Shown here in pieces: positions 1-12,265 of a stretch of 64,000 nt of DNA. A program made the position numbers and the translations under genes. The DNA lies in the NCBI RefSeq assembly GCF_947179515.1, contig NC_067474.1, positions 87,745,824 to 87,809,823 on the forward strand, read 5' to 3'. Positions within the stretch are counted from its first letter, which is position 1. Every line of letters starts with the position of its first letter. This DNA is from Apodemus sylvaticus (Eukaryota; Chordata; Mammalia; Rodentia; Muridae). The notes beneath the pieces were generated by a model. The model worked only from the letters and a program-made list of their open reading frames with translations. It was not told where the DNA came from and searched no databases.

Positions 1-170
1 TCATCAACAAATTCTCTTACTATATAGAGACTGCCCATACATTCTGTGACTCTAGAGAATCCTAACTAATACACCTGTGAAACTATAAGGAAGACCCCAC
101 TTGAATAGTCTCCTTTATAAGAGTCACCTTGGTATATTTTTACAGCAATAGAAGAATGACTAAGACAGAA
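1..170 (+). repeat. Dispersed rodent repeat, 3'-terminal part
   Basis: The stretch ends in ATAAGAGTCACCTTGG followed by CAGCAATAGAAGAATGACTAAGACAG. The same terminal pattern (a CCTTGGTCATG-like core, then CAGCAATA...CTAAGACA) recurs in this window near 34.1, 46.8 and 50.0 kb, and inverted at 46.2 and 47.3 kb. It is a multicopy rodent family whose library name I cannot give with certainty. The left end lies outside the window. Confidence 0.45.
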
Positions 171-3100
171 GTAATCTTTTCTTTATTTTAGTTTTGATAT
201 ACTATGTCAATGAATTAATTGTAAACTATATCACTGGTTATAGGTGATAGAGTAATAAAAACAATTATTTTTTGTGAAAAGAAAAGTAAGTAAAACTAAA
301 TAATCAGATATGTGCATAAGATACAAGAATTTTCATTGACTTTATGTAAGTAAGTTATTGTCCCAAGTGGATTTGGTTGTATTAGGATCTGCCTATCAGG
401 AAGAGTAACAATCACACTGAAGAAAATAAAGAATGAATACTTACTGTAAATATTGAACATGGATTAGAATATAATTGAATTTGAAGAGTAAATCGAACTT
501 ACAAAGAAGACATGAAAATATTATGTTCAAAATAGAATTGGGGTATAAGAAAAAATGGGAATTCAACATAATGAAAATTATATTATTCTACAGTAGTGCT
601 ACTGAAGCTGACAGCATAGAGTATTAAGATTACAAAAACATGTAGGCCAAACACAGAAAGAAAGAACACCCAAAAGGGCCTATGAATTTCTTCTTAGAAA
701 CAGGAACAGGAACCAGGAATAAGCCACACTAACAGGAAAAAAAATACAATACAGAAAAAGGGATCAACAATGCTAAACATAGACTTCAAGTGGCTATAAA
801 CCTATAACCACTGCTATAGTTCACAGACATTGACATAGTGTATCAAAACAAAAACAGAAAAGATTAGTTCTGTCTTAGTTGCTGCTCTATGGCCCAAGCT
901 ATGCAGTTGTTAGAGAGCCAGTGCAGTGTCAGCAAAGGAAAGTGGATAAAGATCTGCAGTGATTGCTGAGATGAGAATTGGGAAGACCCAAGGTGAAGGT
1001 CCTATTGAGATGTTTAGTTGTGTGGGGCCTGAGCATGTGTATTGGCTATAGAAGTTGGATAAGACTTAAGGACTAAAAGACAGTCAGTACCTGAAGCATG
1101 AGATCACAGTGGCACAAGTGTTCCTGAGGAAACCAAAGGACTTGCATACACAGCTGAAAAGAAACAGAATACAGACGCAAAAGCGCCCATAGGGTGGAAA
1201 TATACAAAACTAAAAAATTGCACATATTCACCCTGATTTATTTCAAAAGAAAAAAAAAACTGAAACCTTCATCTTAAGTAGGAAAGTGGGCTAGAAATTG
1301 CTGTGATTGATAGCAGCGGCTCACAACTGAAGGACGCAGAAAATAAAGCCTGTCAACAGCATAACTCCAGTTTGAGATGGTGAATGTATAAGACATTGGG
1401 GATCACTATTATGTGATGTTTCACTAGCTGGTCTGACACACAGAAAGGGAAGTGAAAATAGACAATTGAAAGTACAGGGAGGAAATACATCCAGGGTACA
1501 GCTCCTGTAATTCTTTCCCCTTTTGCATTATACTTTAGAGTACCATTACAGAAAGGTCCTCATAATACATGGGTGTTTCTTCCCCTTAGAGGTCCACTCC
1601 CTGAGTGTTCTGAGGTTTTACTAACTTAAACTTTTCAGTTTAATATAAAATGAGGTATAAATAGTTTATCCTAATAATTAAAAAAAAATCCTTTCCAAAC
1701 ATACAGGTCTCAAACTATTATATAAATAACAATGGTGGTATTTGCATATCCAATCAGTCATTTCCTTCCAACAACACCCAGAAATGCAAATGAAGAATAG
1801 TAAGCACATAACATATGCATACAGGTGCATATAGCTAACACACACAGCAGATCTTTCATTGGAAAACTAAATACTATTCACACTGGGTAGTTTTCATAAT
1901 TGTTTTTGTTTTATTGAGAGGGAAGCAGATCCACTTCCTCTGTATTCAGAGGAATGGAAATTAGTATTGGAAATAAGCAATTAAAATCCCCAAGATGATC
2001 ACATTAAAGATAAAATACAATAAGTTAAAAATACCATCTGGAGGAAAGAAATCTGATATTGAGCCAGAAAGAAAATGCACAAAAAGGTCCAAAATTCAAG
2101 GACAATCTTTTTTTTATATATTTTCACTCCCTGCAAGATGCAGGGTCTCTATGTATATAGTGTTAAAAGCTTCAACTGTTCTGGAGCCCCAAGTACAGGA
2201 ACATATGGGCTGCAATCTCTCACAACAGGACAAGATGGGAACTACCTGCCAATTCTTGCTAGGCATTCCCTTGTCTTAAGGAGTTTTATGTCTGACCCTT
2301 ACTGTTGTAATTCATTATGGTAGTTACAGAAGCTTTTAAATATTTTATATTCTTTCCCTGCTTCCTCCTCATATGTGATAGATGATTTTTCTAGTTTGGA
2401 CCCAAAGATCACCACTGTACTTCATTTGAGCCTCAACCCCATATGTGAAAATCTAATCAGCTAATGGTTTAGGCAATAAATTATACCTTTGACTGGCTGG
2501 CCTTGCTCTTGCCCTTAATCAGAAATGCAACAGTGCAGATTTTTTTCTACCATTACCCTTCTTTCAGGATGGATTTTTGGTATGCTATATCCCAGGATCA
2601 GAATTTCTCCTTAGAGTTTTAAAGTTATCTTTTTCAGGTAGCTACTGCAGTATTTTTATATTTAGATAACTTTATGACATGTCAACTTCTGTGATATAAT
2701 TTGCTTTTATGTTGACTATGTTGATATTTGGGACAGAGGTTTCTATGTTGTCTCTAGAGCACTATACTCTAGGTTGTACAAAGCTTATATGAATATAGCT
2801 CTTTTCTATCCAGTCTCTATCTGTAGCCAAACTTTAGTTGGAAGACAAAAAATTTATCTCTAGACAATGTCAAATCTTTATACTATAAAACCATTCCTGA
2901 TTACAGATCATGTAGGGTGTAGGGGATGGAAATATATCACCATGTCATAGGAGAATATGTCAGTGAAGGAAATAAAAAGAGAGGAGGGCAGAAAAGGAGA
3001 GGATAATCATAAAGAATTTGATAAACTACAACCTGAAGTTTACTAAAGTGGCACTAGCAGGAGTGGGAAGCAGAAAGGTATGATTGAGAACACTGAAACA

Positions 3101-3560
3101 CAATATTTCCTGTGATGACTTTTCTTAGTTTTGTCGCAGTTGACTCAGTAGAAAAAAACGACTGTCACTTATCTCTCCTCTCAATATGATGCCTTATCCA
3201 TTACTATCCTATTCCTCTAATATTTCAGTTATCTTTCACATTACCCATTATTTTTGTCTCCATGAGTACTCTACAGTCCAACCAATAAGTATCTCTCCCC
3301 TGTACTACTGCACCATCCCCTAACTCTCCCTTGGATTCCGTCCTGGCACATTTTCAATTCAGTCTTTACACTATAATCAGGATGTTTTCCAAATCAAGCC
3401 CAATCAGGGTTTTCTGATGATAGTTGCCTTTCCTGTGTCCCACTGTTCCAAATGTAAAACTAAAACATAATATTACCAACAATCCTTAGCATCATACATT
3501 CTGCCATCTTTGTGCTTTAGCGTGATTCAAGTCACACATTATTCTCTTTTCTTTTGATTA
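171..3560. other. AT-rich intergenic DNA, no gene recognised
   Basis: No long ORF, no RNA gene and no clear young repeat. Short ORFs around 1995-2323 have no recognisable motif and overlap one another in different frames, so I treat them as chance. A stretch near 2440-2500 with an AATAAATTATACC motif could be a decayed LTR, but this is not supported further. It probably contains diverged repeats that only a library search would reveal. Confidence 0.5.
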
Positions 3561-3587
3561 AGAATAGATTTTTCGGTCACCGCCCCT

Positions 3588-3885
3588 TGCTGTTGGAGGT
3601 GCCATACCTGCACCACATCTGGCACAGAGAGGACATCACTTCCTGATGCTCTCTAGAGAACTCATAGGAGCAGGGTATTATTTCACCTATCCCCTTTCAC
3701 CCCTTCTATCCCTCCCTTCTCCCCCATCACCACCCCTTGCCATTTGATGTGGGAGACCTGAACCACATCTGGCACGGAGAGGACACTGCTTCCTGATGCT
3801 CTCTAGAGAACCGACAGGAGCAGGGTATTAGAGAATCTACAGGAGCAGGGCATTTGAGAATTGGCAGGAGCAGGGCATTCGACCC
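3588..3885 (+). repeat. L1 copy A 5' UTR tandem repeats
   Basis: Two related units share CCACATCTGGCAC...GAGAGGACA and CTTCCTGATGCTCTCTAGAG. The common core starts at 3613 and again at 3763, a 150-bp period. After the second unit, a 25-bp motif containing AGGAGCAGGG occurs three times (3816, 3841, 3866). Tandem promoter units (monomers) are a known feature of murine L1 5' UTRs. I infer that these are decayed units of that kind, which would have driven transcription of the element. Confidence 0.7.
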
Positions 3886-4050
3886 TTGCCAAGTCTGCCA
3901 CAGGGGGAGATCCCATCGCCTGATACTTACTGGAGAATCAGCTGTTTGCAGGGCATTGGGCAGAAAGAGAATCCCAGGAATACAGAAGCATGGGCCTGCA
4001 GGATAGAGAAGATAGTGTCACCAAGACCAGCTAACACCAGAAATAATGAG

Positions 4051-5399
4051 ATGGCCAAAGGCAAATCCAAGATCATTACTACTAGAAACCAAGGCAACAT
4101 GATACTATCAGAATCCAGCTCTCCCACAACAGCAAATCCTACATACTCCATCACATCAGAAAAGCAAGAACCAGATTTGAAATCACATCTCATATCGCTG
4201 ATGGAGGACTTCAAGAAGGACATAAATAACTCCCTTAAAGAAATACAAGATAACATGGGTCAACAGGTAGAAGCACAAAAATCCCTTAAAGAAAGACAAG
4301 AGAATATGGATCAAAAGGTAGAAGCCCTTAAAGAGGAAGCACAAAAATTTCTTAAAGAAATACAGGAGAATATGAGTCAACAGATTGAAGCCCTTAAAGA
4401 GGCAATACAAAAATCCCATAGGCAATCACAGGAGAACATGGGTCAACATGCAGAAATCCATAAAAAGGCATCACAAAAATCCCTAAAAGAAACACAGGAG
4501 AACATGGATCAACAGGTCGAAGACCTTAAAGAGGTAACACAAAAATTCCTTAAAGAATTTCAGGAAAAAAACAAACAAACAAGTGAAAGAACTGAACAAA
4601 ACTATCCAGGATCTAAACCTGGAAATAGAATCAACAGAGAAAGCACAAAGTGAGACATCTCTGAAAATAGAAAACCTTGGAAAGAATTCAGGAGTCATAG
4701 ATGCAAGCATCAACAACAGAATACAAGAGATAGAAGAAAGAATCTTGGATGCTGAAGATTCCAAAGAAATCATTGACTCAACAGTCAAAGAAAATGCTAA
4801 ATGCAAAAAGCTTGCAACCCAAAACATTCAAGAACTCCAGGACACAATGAGAAGACCAAACCTAAGGATTATAGGAATAGAAGAAAGCGAGGATTTACAT
4901 CTTAAAGGCCCAATAAATATCTTCAACAGAATTATAGAAGAAAACTTCCCTAACCTAAAGAAAGAGATGGCCATGAACATACAGGAAGCCTACAGAACTC
5001 CAAAGAGATTGGACCAAAGCAGAAACTCCTCCCATCACATAATAATCAAAACACCAAATGCACTAAACAAGGAAAGACTATTGAAAGCAGTGAGAGGAAA
5101 AGGTCAAGTAACATATAATAGCAGACCTATCAGAATTACACCAGACTTCTCACCAGAGAATATGAAAGCCAGAAGAGCCTGGGCAGATATCATACAGACC
5201 CTAAGAGAACATAAATGTCAGCCCAGAATACTATACCCAACAAAACTTTCAATTACCATAGATGGTGAAATCAAGACATTTCCATGACAAAAGCAAATTA
5301 ACTCAGTATCTTGCCAAAAATCCAGCTCTGCAAAGGATAATGAGTGGAAAATACCAACACAAGACAGCAAACCACACTGTAGAAAAATTAATAAGGTAA
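4051..5399 (+). pseudogene. L1 ORF1 (RNA-binding chaperone), copy A, frameshifted
   Basis: ORF1p is the trimeric RNA-binding protein that coats L1 RNA. The start is chosen at ATG 4051, which opens with the Met-Ala-Lys-Gly-Lys seen at murid ORF1 N termini; the open frame upstream (from 3886) is 5' UTR. Order: short basic N terminus, long coiled coil built of 22-residue repeats, then the conserved RRM and C-terminal domains (PNLRIIGIEE, EENFPNL, QEAYRTP, PIRITPDFSPE). There are two frameshifts. One lies near 4570 in an A-rich AAAC-repeat tract (net +1, consistent with one extra AAAC). The other is near 5280, an extra T that ends the frame at 5287. The ancestral stop is the TAA at 5397. Confidence 0.9.
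4231..4605 (+). repeat. 66-bp tandem repeats encoding the ORF1 coiled coil
   Basis: Unit starts fall at 4231, 4282, 4348, 4414, 4480 and 4546. The last four intervals are exactly 66 bp and the first is 51 bp (a 15-bp deletion). Each unit encodes about 22 residues of the type SLKE-QENM-QQVEALKE--QK, that is three heptads plus one residue. Length variation in this part of murid ORF1 is known; here five to six units are present. Repeat number probably changes by unequal crossover or replication slippage. Confidence 0.88.
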
Positions 5400-5439
5400 T
5401 ATTTAATCAAACCCAATAGAAGATAGCTACTCAACCAGA

Positions 5440-8400
5440 ATGTCAAATTTAACTAAGAAGATAACAGTAAGCAGCAATCACTTTTCTTTAATATCTCTTA
5501 ATATCAATGGTCTCAATTCCCCCATAAAAAGACATAGGCTAATGGACTGGATACCTAAACAGGACCCAACGTTTTGCTGCATACAAGAAACCCACCTCAG
5601 TGACAAAGACAGGCACTATTTAAGAGTCAAAGAATGGAAGACAATTTTCCAAGCAAATGGCCCCATTAAAAAAGCAGGAGTGGCCATTCTTATATTGGAT
5701 AAAATTGCTTTCAACCAAAAGTTGTCAAAAAAGGTAAAGAGGAACACTTCATACTAGTTAAAGGAAAAGTCTACCAAGATGAACTCTCAATTCTGAACAT
5801 CTATGCTCCAAATGCAAGGGCACCCACATTCACAAAAGAAATGTTACTAAAGCTCAAAGCACACATTGCACCCTGTACAATAATAGTGGGAGACTTCAAT
5901 ACCCCACTGTCAAAAATGGACAAGTCATGGAACCAGAAACTAAACAGAGATAGAGTGAAACTAACTGAAGTTATGGACCAACTGGGTCTAACAGATATTT
6001 ATAGAACATTCCACACTAAAGCAAGAGAATATACCTTCTTATCAGCACCTCATGATACCTTCTCCAAAACTGACTATATAATTGGTCACAAAACAGGCCT
6101 CAACAGATATAGAAATATTGAAATTATTCCATGTATCTTATCAGATCACCATGGCCTAAGGCTGGTCTTAAGCTCAAACAAAAGCAATGGAAAACACACA
6201 TACACATGGACTTTAAATAATGCTTTTCTCAATGATAGCTTGGTCAAGGAAGAAATAAAGAAAGAAATTAAAGACTTTTTAGAATTCAATGAAAATGAAG
6301 ACACATCATACCATAATTTATGGGACACAATGAAAGCATTGCTAAGAGGAAAACTCATAGCTCTGTGTGCCTCCAAAAAGAGAATGGAGAGAGCTTACAC
6401 TAACAGCTTGACAGTTGCACTTGAAGGCTCTAGAACAAATGGAAGCAAAAAGCCCCAAGAAGAGTAGACTGCAGGAAATAATCAAACTTAGAGCTGAAAT
6501 CAACTAAGCAGAAACAAAAAGAGCTATATAAAGAATCAACAAAACAAGGAGCTGATTCTTTGAAAAGATCAACAAGATAGATAAACCCTTAGCCAGACTA
6601 ACCAGGGGGCACAGAGACAGTATCCAAATTAATAAAATCAGAAATGAAGGAAGACATAACAATGGAAACTGTGGAGATTCAAAAAAAAAATCATCAGATC
6701 TGACTACAAGAGTTTATACTCAACAAAGTTTTCAAACCTGGATAAAATGGAGAACTTTTTAGATACATACCAGGTGTCAATGTTAATACAGGAACAGACA
6801 AATCATCTAAATAGTTCCATAAGCCATGAGGAAATAGAAGCAGTCATTAATAGTCTCCCTTCAAAAAAAAAAAAAAGCCAAGGACCAGATGGGTTTAGCA
6901 GGGAACTCTATCAGATCTTCAAAGAAGAGTTAATACCGATACTCTTCAAACTTTTCCATGAAACAGAAACTCAAGGAACACTACCCAGCTCATTCTATGA
7001 AGCCACAGTCACGCTTATACCTAAACTAAACAAAGACCAAACAAGGAAGGAAAACTTCAGACCAATCTCCCTCATGAACATTGATGCAAAAATACTGAAC
7101 AAAATTCCGGCCAACCAAATCCAAGAATGCTTCAGAACTGTAATTCACCACGATCAGGTAGGCTTCATCCCAGGGATGCAGGGATGGTTCAACATATGGA
7201 AATCCTTCAATGTAATTTACTACATAAACAAATTAAAGGAAAAACCCACATGGTCATTTCATTAGATGTTGAAAAGGCTTTTGACAAAATTCAGCATCCC
7301 TTCATGATAAAAGTCTTGGAGAGACTAGGAATTCAAGGCCCATGCCTAAACATAGTTGAAAGCAATATACTGCAAACCGGTAGCCAACATCAAACTAAAT
7401 GGAGAGAAACTTGATGCAATCCCACTAAAATCAGGGACCAGATAAGGCTGCCCACTCTCTCCCTATCTATTCAATATAGTACTTGAAGTCCTAGCCAGTG
7501 CAATCAGGCAGCAAAAAGAGGTCAAAGGAATACAAATGGGAAAGGAAGAAGTCAAACTATCACTATTTGCAGATAATATGATAGTATACTTAAGTGACCC
7601 CAAGACTTCCACCAAAGAACTGCTAAAGCTGATAAACAACTTCAGCAAAGTGGCTGGATATAAAATTAACTCAAGCAAATCCTTCCTCTCTTCAAAGGAT
7701 AAACAAGATGAGAAAGAAATTAGGGCAATGACACCCTTCACAATAGTCCAAAATAATATTTCATACCTAGGTGTGACCCTGACAAAGCAAGTGAATGGTC
7801 TATATGATAAGAACTTTAAGCCTCTGAAGAAAGAAATTGAAGAAAGTCTCAGAAGATGGAAAGATCTCCCATGCTCATGGATTGGCAGGATCAATATACT
7901 AAAAATGGCCATCTTGCCAAAAGAAATCTACATATCCGATGCAATCCCCATCAAAATTCCAAATCAATTCTTCATAGATCTAGAAAGAGCAATTCTCAAA
8001 TTCATCTGGAATAACAAAAAACCCAGGATAGCAAAAACTATTCTCCACAACAAAAGATATTCTGGAGGAATCACCATCTCTGATCTCAAGTTCTACTACA
8101 GAGTGTTAGTGATAAAAACTGTTTGGTATTGGTACACAGACAGGCAGGAAGATCAATGTAATAGAATTGAAGACCCAGAAAAAATCCCACACACATATGA
8201 TCACTTGATATTTGACAAAGGAGTTAAAAAAATCCAGTGGAAAAAGGACAACATTTTAAACAAATGGTGCTGGATCAACTGGAGGTCTGCATGCAGAAAA
8301 ATGAAAATCAGCCCATTCTTATCTCCTTGCACAAAGCTCAAGTCCAAGTGGATCAAAGATCTACACATAAAATCAGACACACTGAAGCTTATAGAGGAGA

Positions 8401-9274
8401 AAGTGGGGACAAACCTTGAACACATGGGCACAGGGGAAAAGTTTCTGGACAGAATACCAATGGCTTATCCTCTAAGAACAAGAATAGACAACTGGGAACT
8501 CATAAAACTGGAAAGCTTCTGTAAGGCAAAGTACATAGTCAATAGGACAAAATGGCAACCAACAAATTGGGAAAAGTTCTTTACTAACCCTGATAGAGGT
8601 CTAATATTTAAAGTATACAAAGAACTCAAGAAGTTAGTCTCCAGAGAATTAAATAACCCTATTAAAAAAATGGGGTACGGAGCTCAACAGGGAATTCTCA
8701 ACTGAGGAAACTCAAATGGTTCTAAAGCACCTAAAGAAATGTATCCTTAGTTATCAGGGAAATGCAAATCAAAACAACACTGAGATTACACCTTACATGA
8801 GTCAGAATGGCTAAGATGAAAAACTCAGGGGACAGCAGATGCTGGAGAGGATGTGAGGAAAGAGGAACACTCTCCATTGTTGGTGAGATTGCAAGCTGGT
8901 AAAACCACCCTAGAAATCAGTTTGGTCATTTTTCAGAAAATTAGACATAGTACTACCTGTGAACCCAGCTATACCACTCCTGGGCATATACCCAGAAAAT
9001 GCTCCTACATGTAATAAGGACACATGCTCCACTATGTTCATAGCTCCCTTATTTATAATACCCAGAAGCTGGAAAGAACCCAGATGTCCCTCAAGAGAGG
9101 AATGGATACAGAAACTGGTATATATACACAATGGAATACTATTCAGCTATTGAAAACAATGAATTCATGAAATTCTTAGGGAAATGGATGGAACTAGGAA
9201 GTATCATCCTGAGTGAGGTAACCCAGTCATAAAAGAAGGCACATGGTATGCAGTCACTAATAATCAGATGCTAG
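5440..9274 (+). pseudogene. L1 ORF2 (endonuclease/reverse transcriptase), copy A, broken
   Basis: ORF2p nicks target DNA and reverse-transcribes L1 RNA. The start at ATG 5440 leads into the endonuclease opening SLNINGLNSPIKR; QETHL, GDFNTPLS and SDHHG follow, which are endonuclease landmarks. The RT region lies around 6750-8200 (PDGFS, PISLMNIDAKILNK, GFIPGMQGW). The catalytic motif at 7566-7577 encodes FADN instead of FADD, losing a metal-binding Asp. The frame changes several times (breaks near 5757, 6467-6747, 7265 and 7414-7536) and a stop falls at 8705. Homology to the Cys-rich C terminus continues to about 9274. Confidence 0.92.
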
Positions 9275-10033
9275 TTCAAAAGCTCAAAATAAACAAGTTA
9301 CAATTCATCCAGCACAGGAAGCTCAAGAAGAAGGAGGACTTAAGTGAGGGTGCTATGGTTCCTCTGAGAAAGGGAACAAACTGCTCATAGGAGCAACAAG
9401 GGAGGCAATGTGTGGAGCAGAGTCTGAAGTAAAGGCCACCCAGCAAGTGCCTTGCCTGGGGATTCATCCTGTAAATAAGCAGCAAACCGTGACACTGCTA
9501 TGTGAAATGTGTACCAAAAGGAGCATGCCATGGCTTTCTCCAGAGGGGCCCTGCCAGAGTGTTAGAAATTCAGAGGCAGAAACTAGCAACCAACTATTGG
9601 ACTGAGCTTTGGGTGCCCAATGGAGGATATGGAGGGTGGTCCAGAGGAGCTGAAGGGGTATATAGCCCCATGGGAAGAACAATGACTTTAGACACCCAGA
9701 CACCCCAAGACTCCAAGGGACTGAACCATCAACCAAGGGGTATACATGGTTCCAGCCAAAAATGTGGCAGAGGAATGCCTTTTTGGGCATCAGTGGGAGG
9801 AGTGGTCTTTGGTCAGGTAAAAGCTCAATAGAGGCCACAACAAAGGGAAACAGATGGGGGGAAGCTTGGGGGAGGAGGTGGGACTGTGTTGGGTAAAGGG
9901 GCATATACATGGAGGCAGAGGGTGGGAGGAGGGGTAGAGAATCATTGGGGAGGGGGGCTTTTGGGAGGTGGGAAATTGGGAAAAGTTTTACCATTGGCAA
10001 TGTAAATGAAGAAGATACACAATAAAAAAAAAA
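9275..10033 (+). other. L1 copy A 3' UTR with G-rich tract
   Basis: About 760 bp of non-coding sequence between the ORF2 end and the A-rich tail. A strongly purine-biased stretch at 9844-9980 has repeated GGGG, GGGGG and GGGAGG runs. A G-rich polypurine tract is a usual feature of murine L1 3' UTRs and could fold as a G-quadruplex. ORFs predicted on the opposite strand here (9464-10051) are artefacts of this composition. Confidence 0.8.
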
Positions 10034-10620
10034 GATTTTTTTTCCAAACAATATATTCTAATTACAATTTTTTCTCCACTAAGACCTCCCCTCAAGATCT
10101 TCCCTGTCTTCAAACCTACACAAATGCACACCAGGCTTGCTTGCTCTCATTCATTAGAAATCATACCTATAAAAATAAGATAAAGATAAAACCAAGCAAA
10201 TTATAAGATAAATCAAGCCAACAGAAATAAAAGCACAAAAGAAAGCACAAGAAACACATAGGGACACAGAGACAGACACATTTGCACATACAAAAATCCT
10301 ATTAAAAACAAAACTGGGAACCATAAAATGTAAGTGAAAGATCTATAAATTTTTTAAAAAATGTCAAAAAATTATGAGACAAAACCTTTAAAAAGTACCA
10401 TGGACTTTGTTTTATTTTGGCTGTCTTCTGTTAGGTGTGGAACCTGCCCTGAAGTATGCTTTATATATCTAATGAGACTCTATTGGAGAAAAATAATTTT
10501 TCTTTCACAAGTGGTCATCACCACACTTTTTTCAAATGCTTGCATTCTCCTTCTGTCTTGATTGGGCACATGTCTACTATCCTTATTCATCCTCCAATAT
10601 AGCTGTGCTAAATTTTAATC
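10034..10620 (-). mobile_element. Old L1 (Lx-type) 3' UTR fragment
   Basis: It begins with a T-rich tract and an AATATATTCTAATTAC-like motif, then a C-rich stretch, then AAGAAAGCACAAGAAACACA and AAATTATGAGACAAAACC. I recognise this as the reverse complement of the 3' UTR of an old murine L1 group (Lx). It ends in a decayed manner near 10620 without ORF2 sequence. Copy A appears to have inserted at or beside its poly(T) end. The subfamily name is from memory. Confidence 0.65.
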
Positions 10621-10860
10621 AGTATTTATTTCCTGTCTAAATGTTCACTCCAGAAGAGCTGAAAGAATTAAATTCACTAGCATCTCCAAAGACCTGTATC
10701 AGAATGACTATATGTGTATTTATTCTAAGCCTAATGAATATTTGTTTCATCTTTAAGTGAATGAAAGAACCCATTAATAAATAAATGATGTTAATGAGGA
10801 ATCCAAAAATACATTTATTTGGGTTATATGTTCTTGATATCTATTATTTAAAAAGTAAAT
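10621..10860. other. Short spacer, nothing recognised
   Basis: AT-rich sequence without ORF or repeat that I can name. Confidence 0.4.
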
Positions 10861-11040
10861 TTTATTCATTCATTCATTCATTTATTCAGGGGGAGGAAAG
10901 CCATTGTACACATGCTGAGGTCAACAACCTGAGGGAATTGGTTCTTTCCTTGTACCATGTAGACTCTCTAGATCAAAATCAGGTTATTAGTCTGGGGCAA
11001 GAGCTTTTAACATCTGAGACATCTTGCCAGGCCTTAATAA
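10861..11040 (-). mobile_element. B3/B2-type SINE, with ATTC microsatellite tail
   Basis: TTCATTCATTCATTCATTTATTC at the left is the reverse-complemented tail. It is followed by GGTCAACAACCTGAGG, TTGGTTCTTTCCTTGTACCATGT and TCTGAGACATCTTGCCAGGCC, which correspond to the reverse complement of a B3/B2 SINE. The right end is the tRNA-derived head (a GAGCC-ATCT-GCC-like sequence on the plus strand). It is diverged, so not recent. Confidence 0.7.
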
Positions 11041-11218
11041 ATTTTCTTATTTCAAAATTGAAATATACATTGATATTCATTCTGTTTACATTATGATCAA
11101 TTCATAGGCAACTAGGCTAAAACCAGCAGGTCAGTTTACCTAATAGTGTATGTTAGACCTAGAGGCTTATGTGCCTAGAGGTGACTAAATACATGATAAA
11201 GAATGAAGAAAAATGAAT

Positions 11219-11290
11219 TATACATGGATAAATGGATAAGCAGATGAATGTGTGAATGGATAGATGGATGATGGATGAATGATAGATGAA
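11219..11290. repeat. GGAT/GATG-rich simple repeat
   Basis: Imperfect run of GGATAAAT, GGATAGAT and GGATGATGGATGAATGATAG units just upstream of L1 copy B. Confidence 0.8.
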
Positions 11291-12265
11291 AGTTTTGTAT
11301 GGATAACTCTATTAATATTGATTTATCTATAATTTCCTTTATCTTATAGTACTAAATATAGATCAAGTCTTCTAGATTAATCTGCTAATTGTATTTATTT
11401 TTATTCAATATATTCTTTATTTACATTTCAAATGATATCCCCTCTCCTTGATTGCCCCTCCCTGAGAAAGTTCCATAAACCCTCCTCCCTCCCCTGTTCC
11501 CCCATCCACCCCTTCTCACTTCCCTGTTCTGGTATTCTCCTACACTGCTGCACTGAGCCTTTTCAGAACCAGGGGCCACTCCTTTCTTCTTCTTGGACAT
11601 CATTTGATATGTGGATTGTGTCTTGGGTATTCCAAGCTCCTAGGCTAATATCTGCTACCAGTGAGTGCATATCATGAGTGTTCTTTTGAGACTGGGTTAC
11701 CACACGTAGTATGATGTTCTCCAGCTTCATCCATTTGCCTAAAAATTTCATGAATTCATTGTTTCTAATGGCTGAATCAAACTCCATTGTGTATATATAT
11801 ATATACCACATATTTTTGTATCCATTCCTCTGTTTAGGGACATCTGGGTTCTTTCCACTGTCTGGCTATTATAAATAAAGCTGCTATGAACATAGTGGAG
11901 CATATTTCCTTATTACATGCTAGGGAATCCTCTTGGTATATGCCCAGGAGTGGTAGAGCAGGGTCTACCAGAAGTGTCCTGCCCAGTTTTCTGAGAAAAC
12001 ACCAGATTGATTTCCAGAGTGGTTGGACCAGCCTGCAATCCAACCAGCACTGGAGGAGTATTCTTTCTCCACATCCTCGCCAAAACCTGCTGTCTCCTGA
12101 GTTTTAAATATTAGCCATTCTAAATGGTGTGAAATGACATCTCAGGATTGTTTTGATTTGCATTTCCCTAATGACTAATGATGCTGAACATTTGTTAAGG
12201 TGCTTCTCACCCATCCAAAGTTCTTCAGGTAAAAATTCTTTGTTTAGCTCTGCACCCCATTTTTA

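Larger units (their letters stand above)
3574..10033 (+). mobile_element. LINE-1 copy A, near full length, inactive
   Basis: Complete L1 layout on the plus strand: 5' UTR repeats (about 3574-4050), ORF1 (4051-5399), a 40-bp inter-ORF gap, ORF2 (5440-9274), a 3' UTR with a G-rich tract (9844-9980) and an AATAAA-type A-rich end at 10021-10033. Both ORFs have frameshifts, and the reverse-transcriptase FADD motif reads FADN, so it cannot move by itself. Its 3' UTR differs from the short rat-type 3' UTR of copies D and E, which suggests an older lineage. A shared AGATTTTT on both flanks could be a short TSD but lies in T-rich DNA and is weak. Confidence 0.93.

Noticed and set aside
3588..3885. CRISPR-like or regulatory array of short repeats
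   Set aside because: The repeats are L1 5' UTR units without constant spacers; the genome is a rodent.
3886..4050. N-terminal extension of L1 ORF1 in copy A (55 residues before the usual Met)
   Set aside because: It lies in the 5' UTR, has no conserved content, and the family start at 4051 is clear.
9464..10051. 195-residue minus-strand ORF
   Set aside because: Antisense of the G-rich L1 3' UTR; composition artefact with no family motif.
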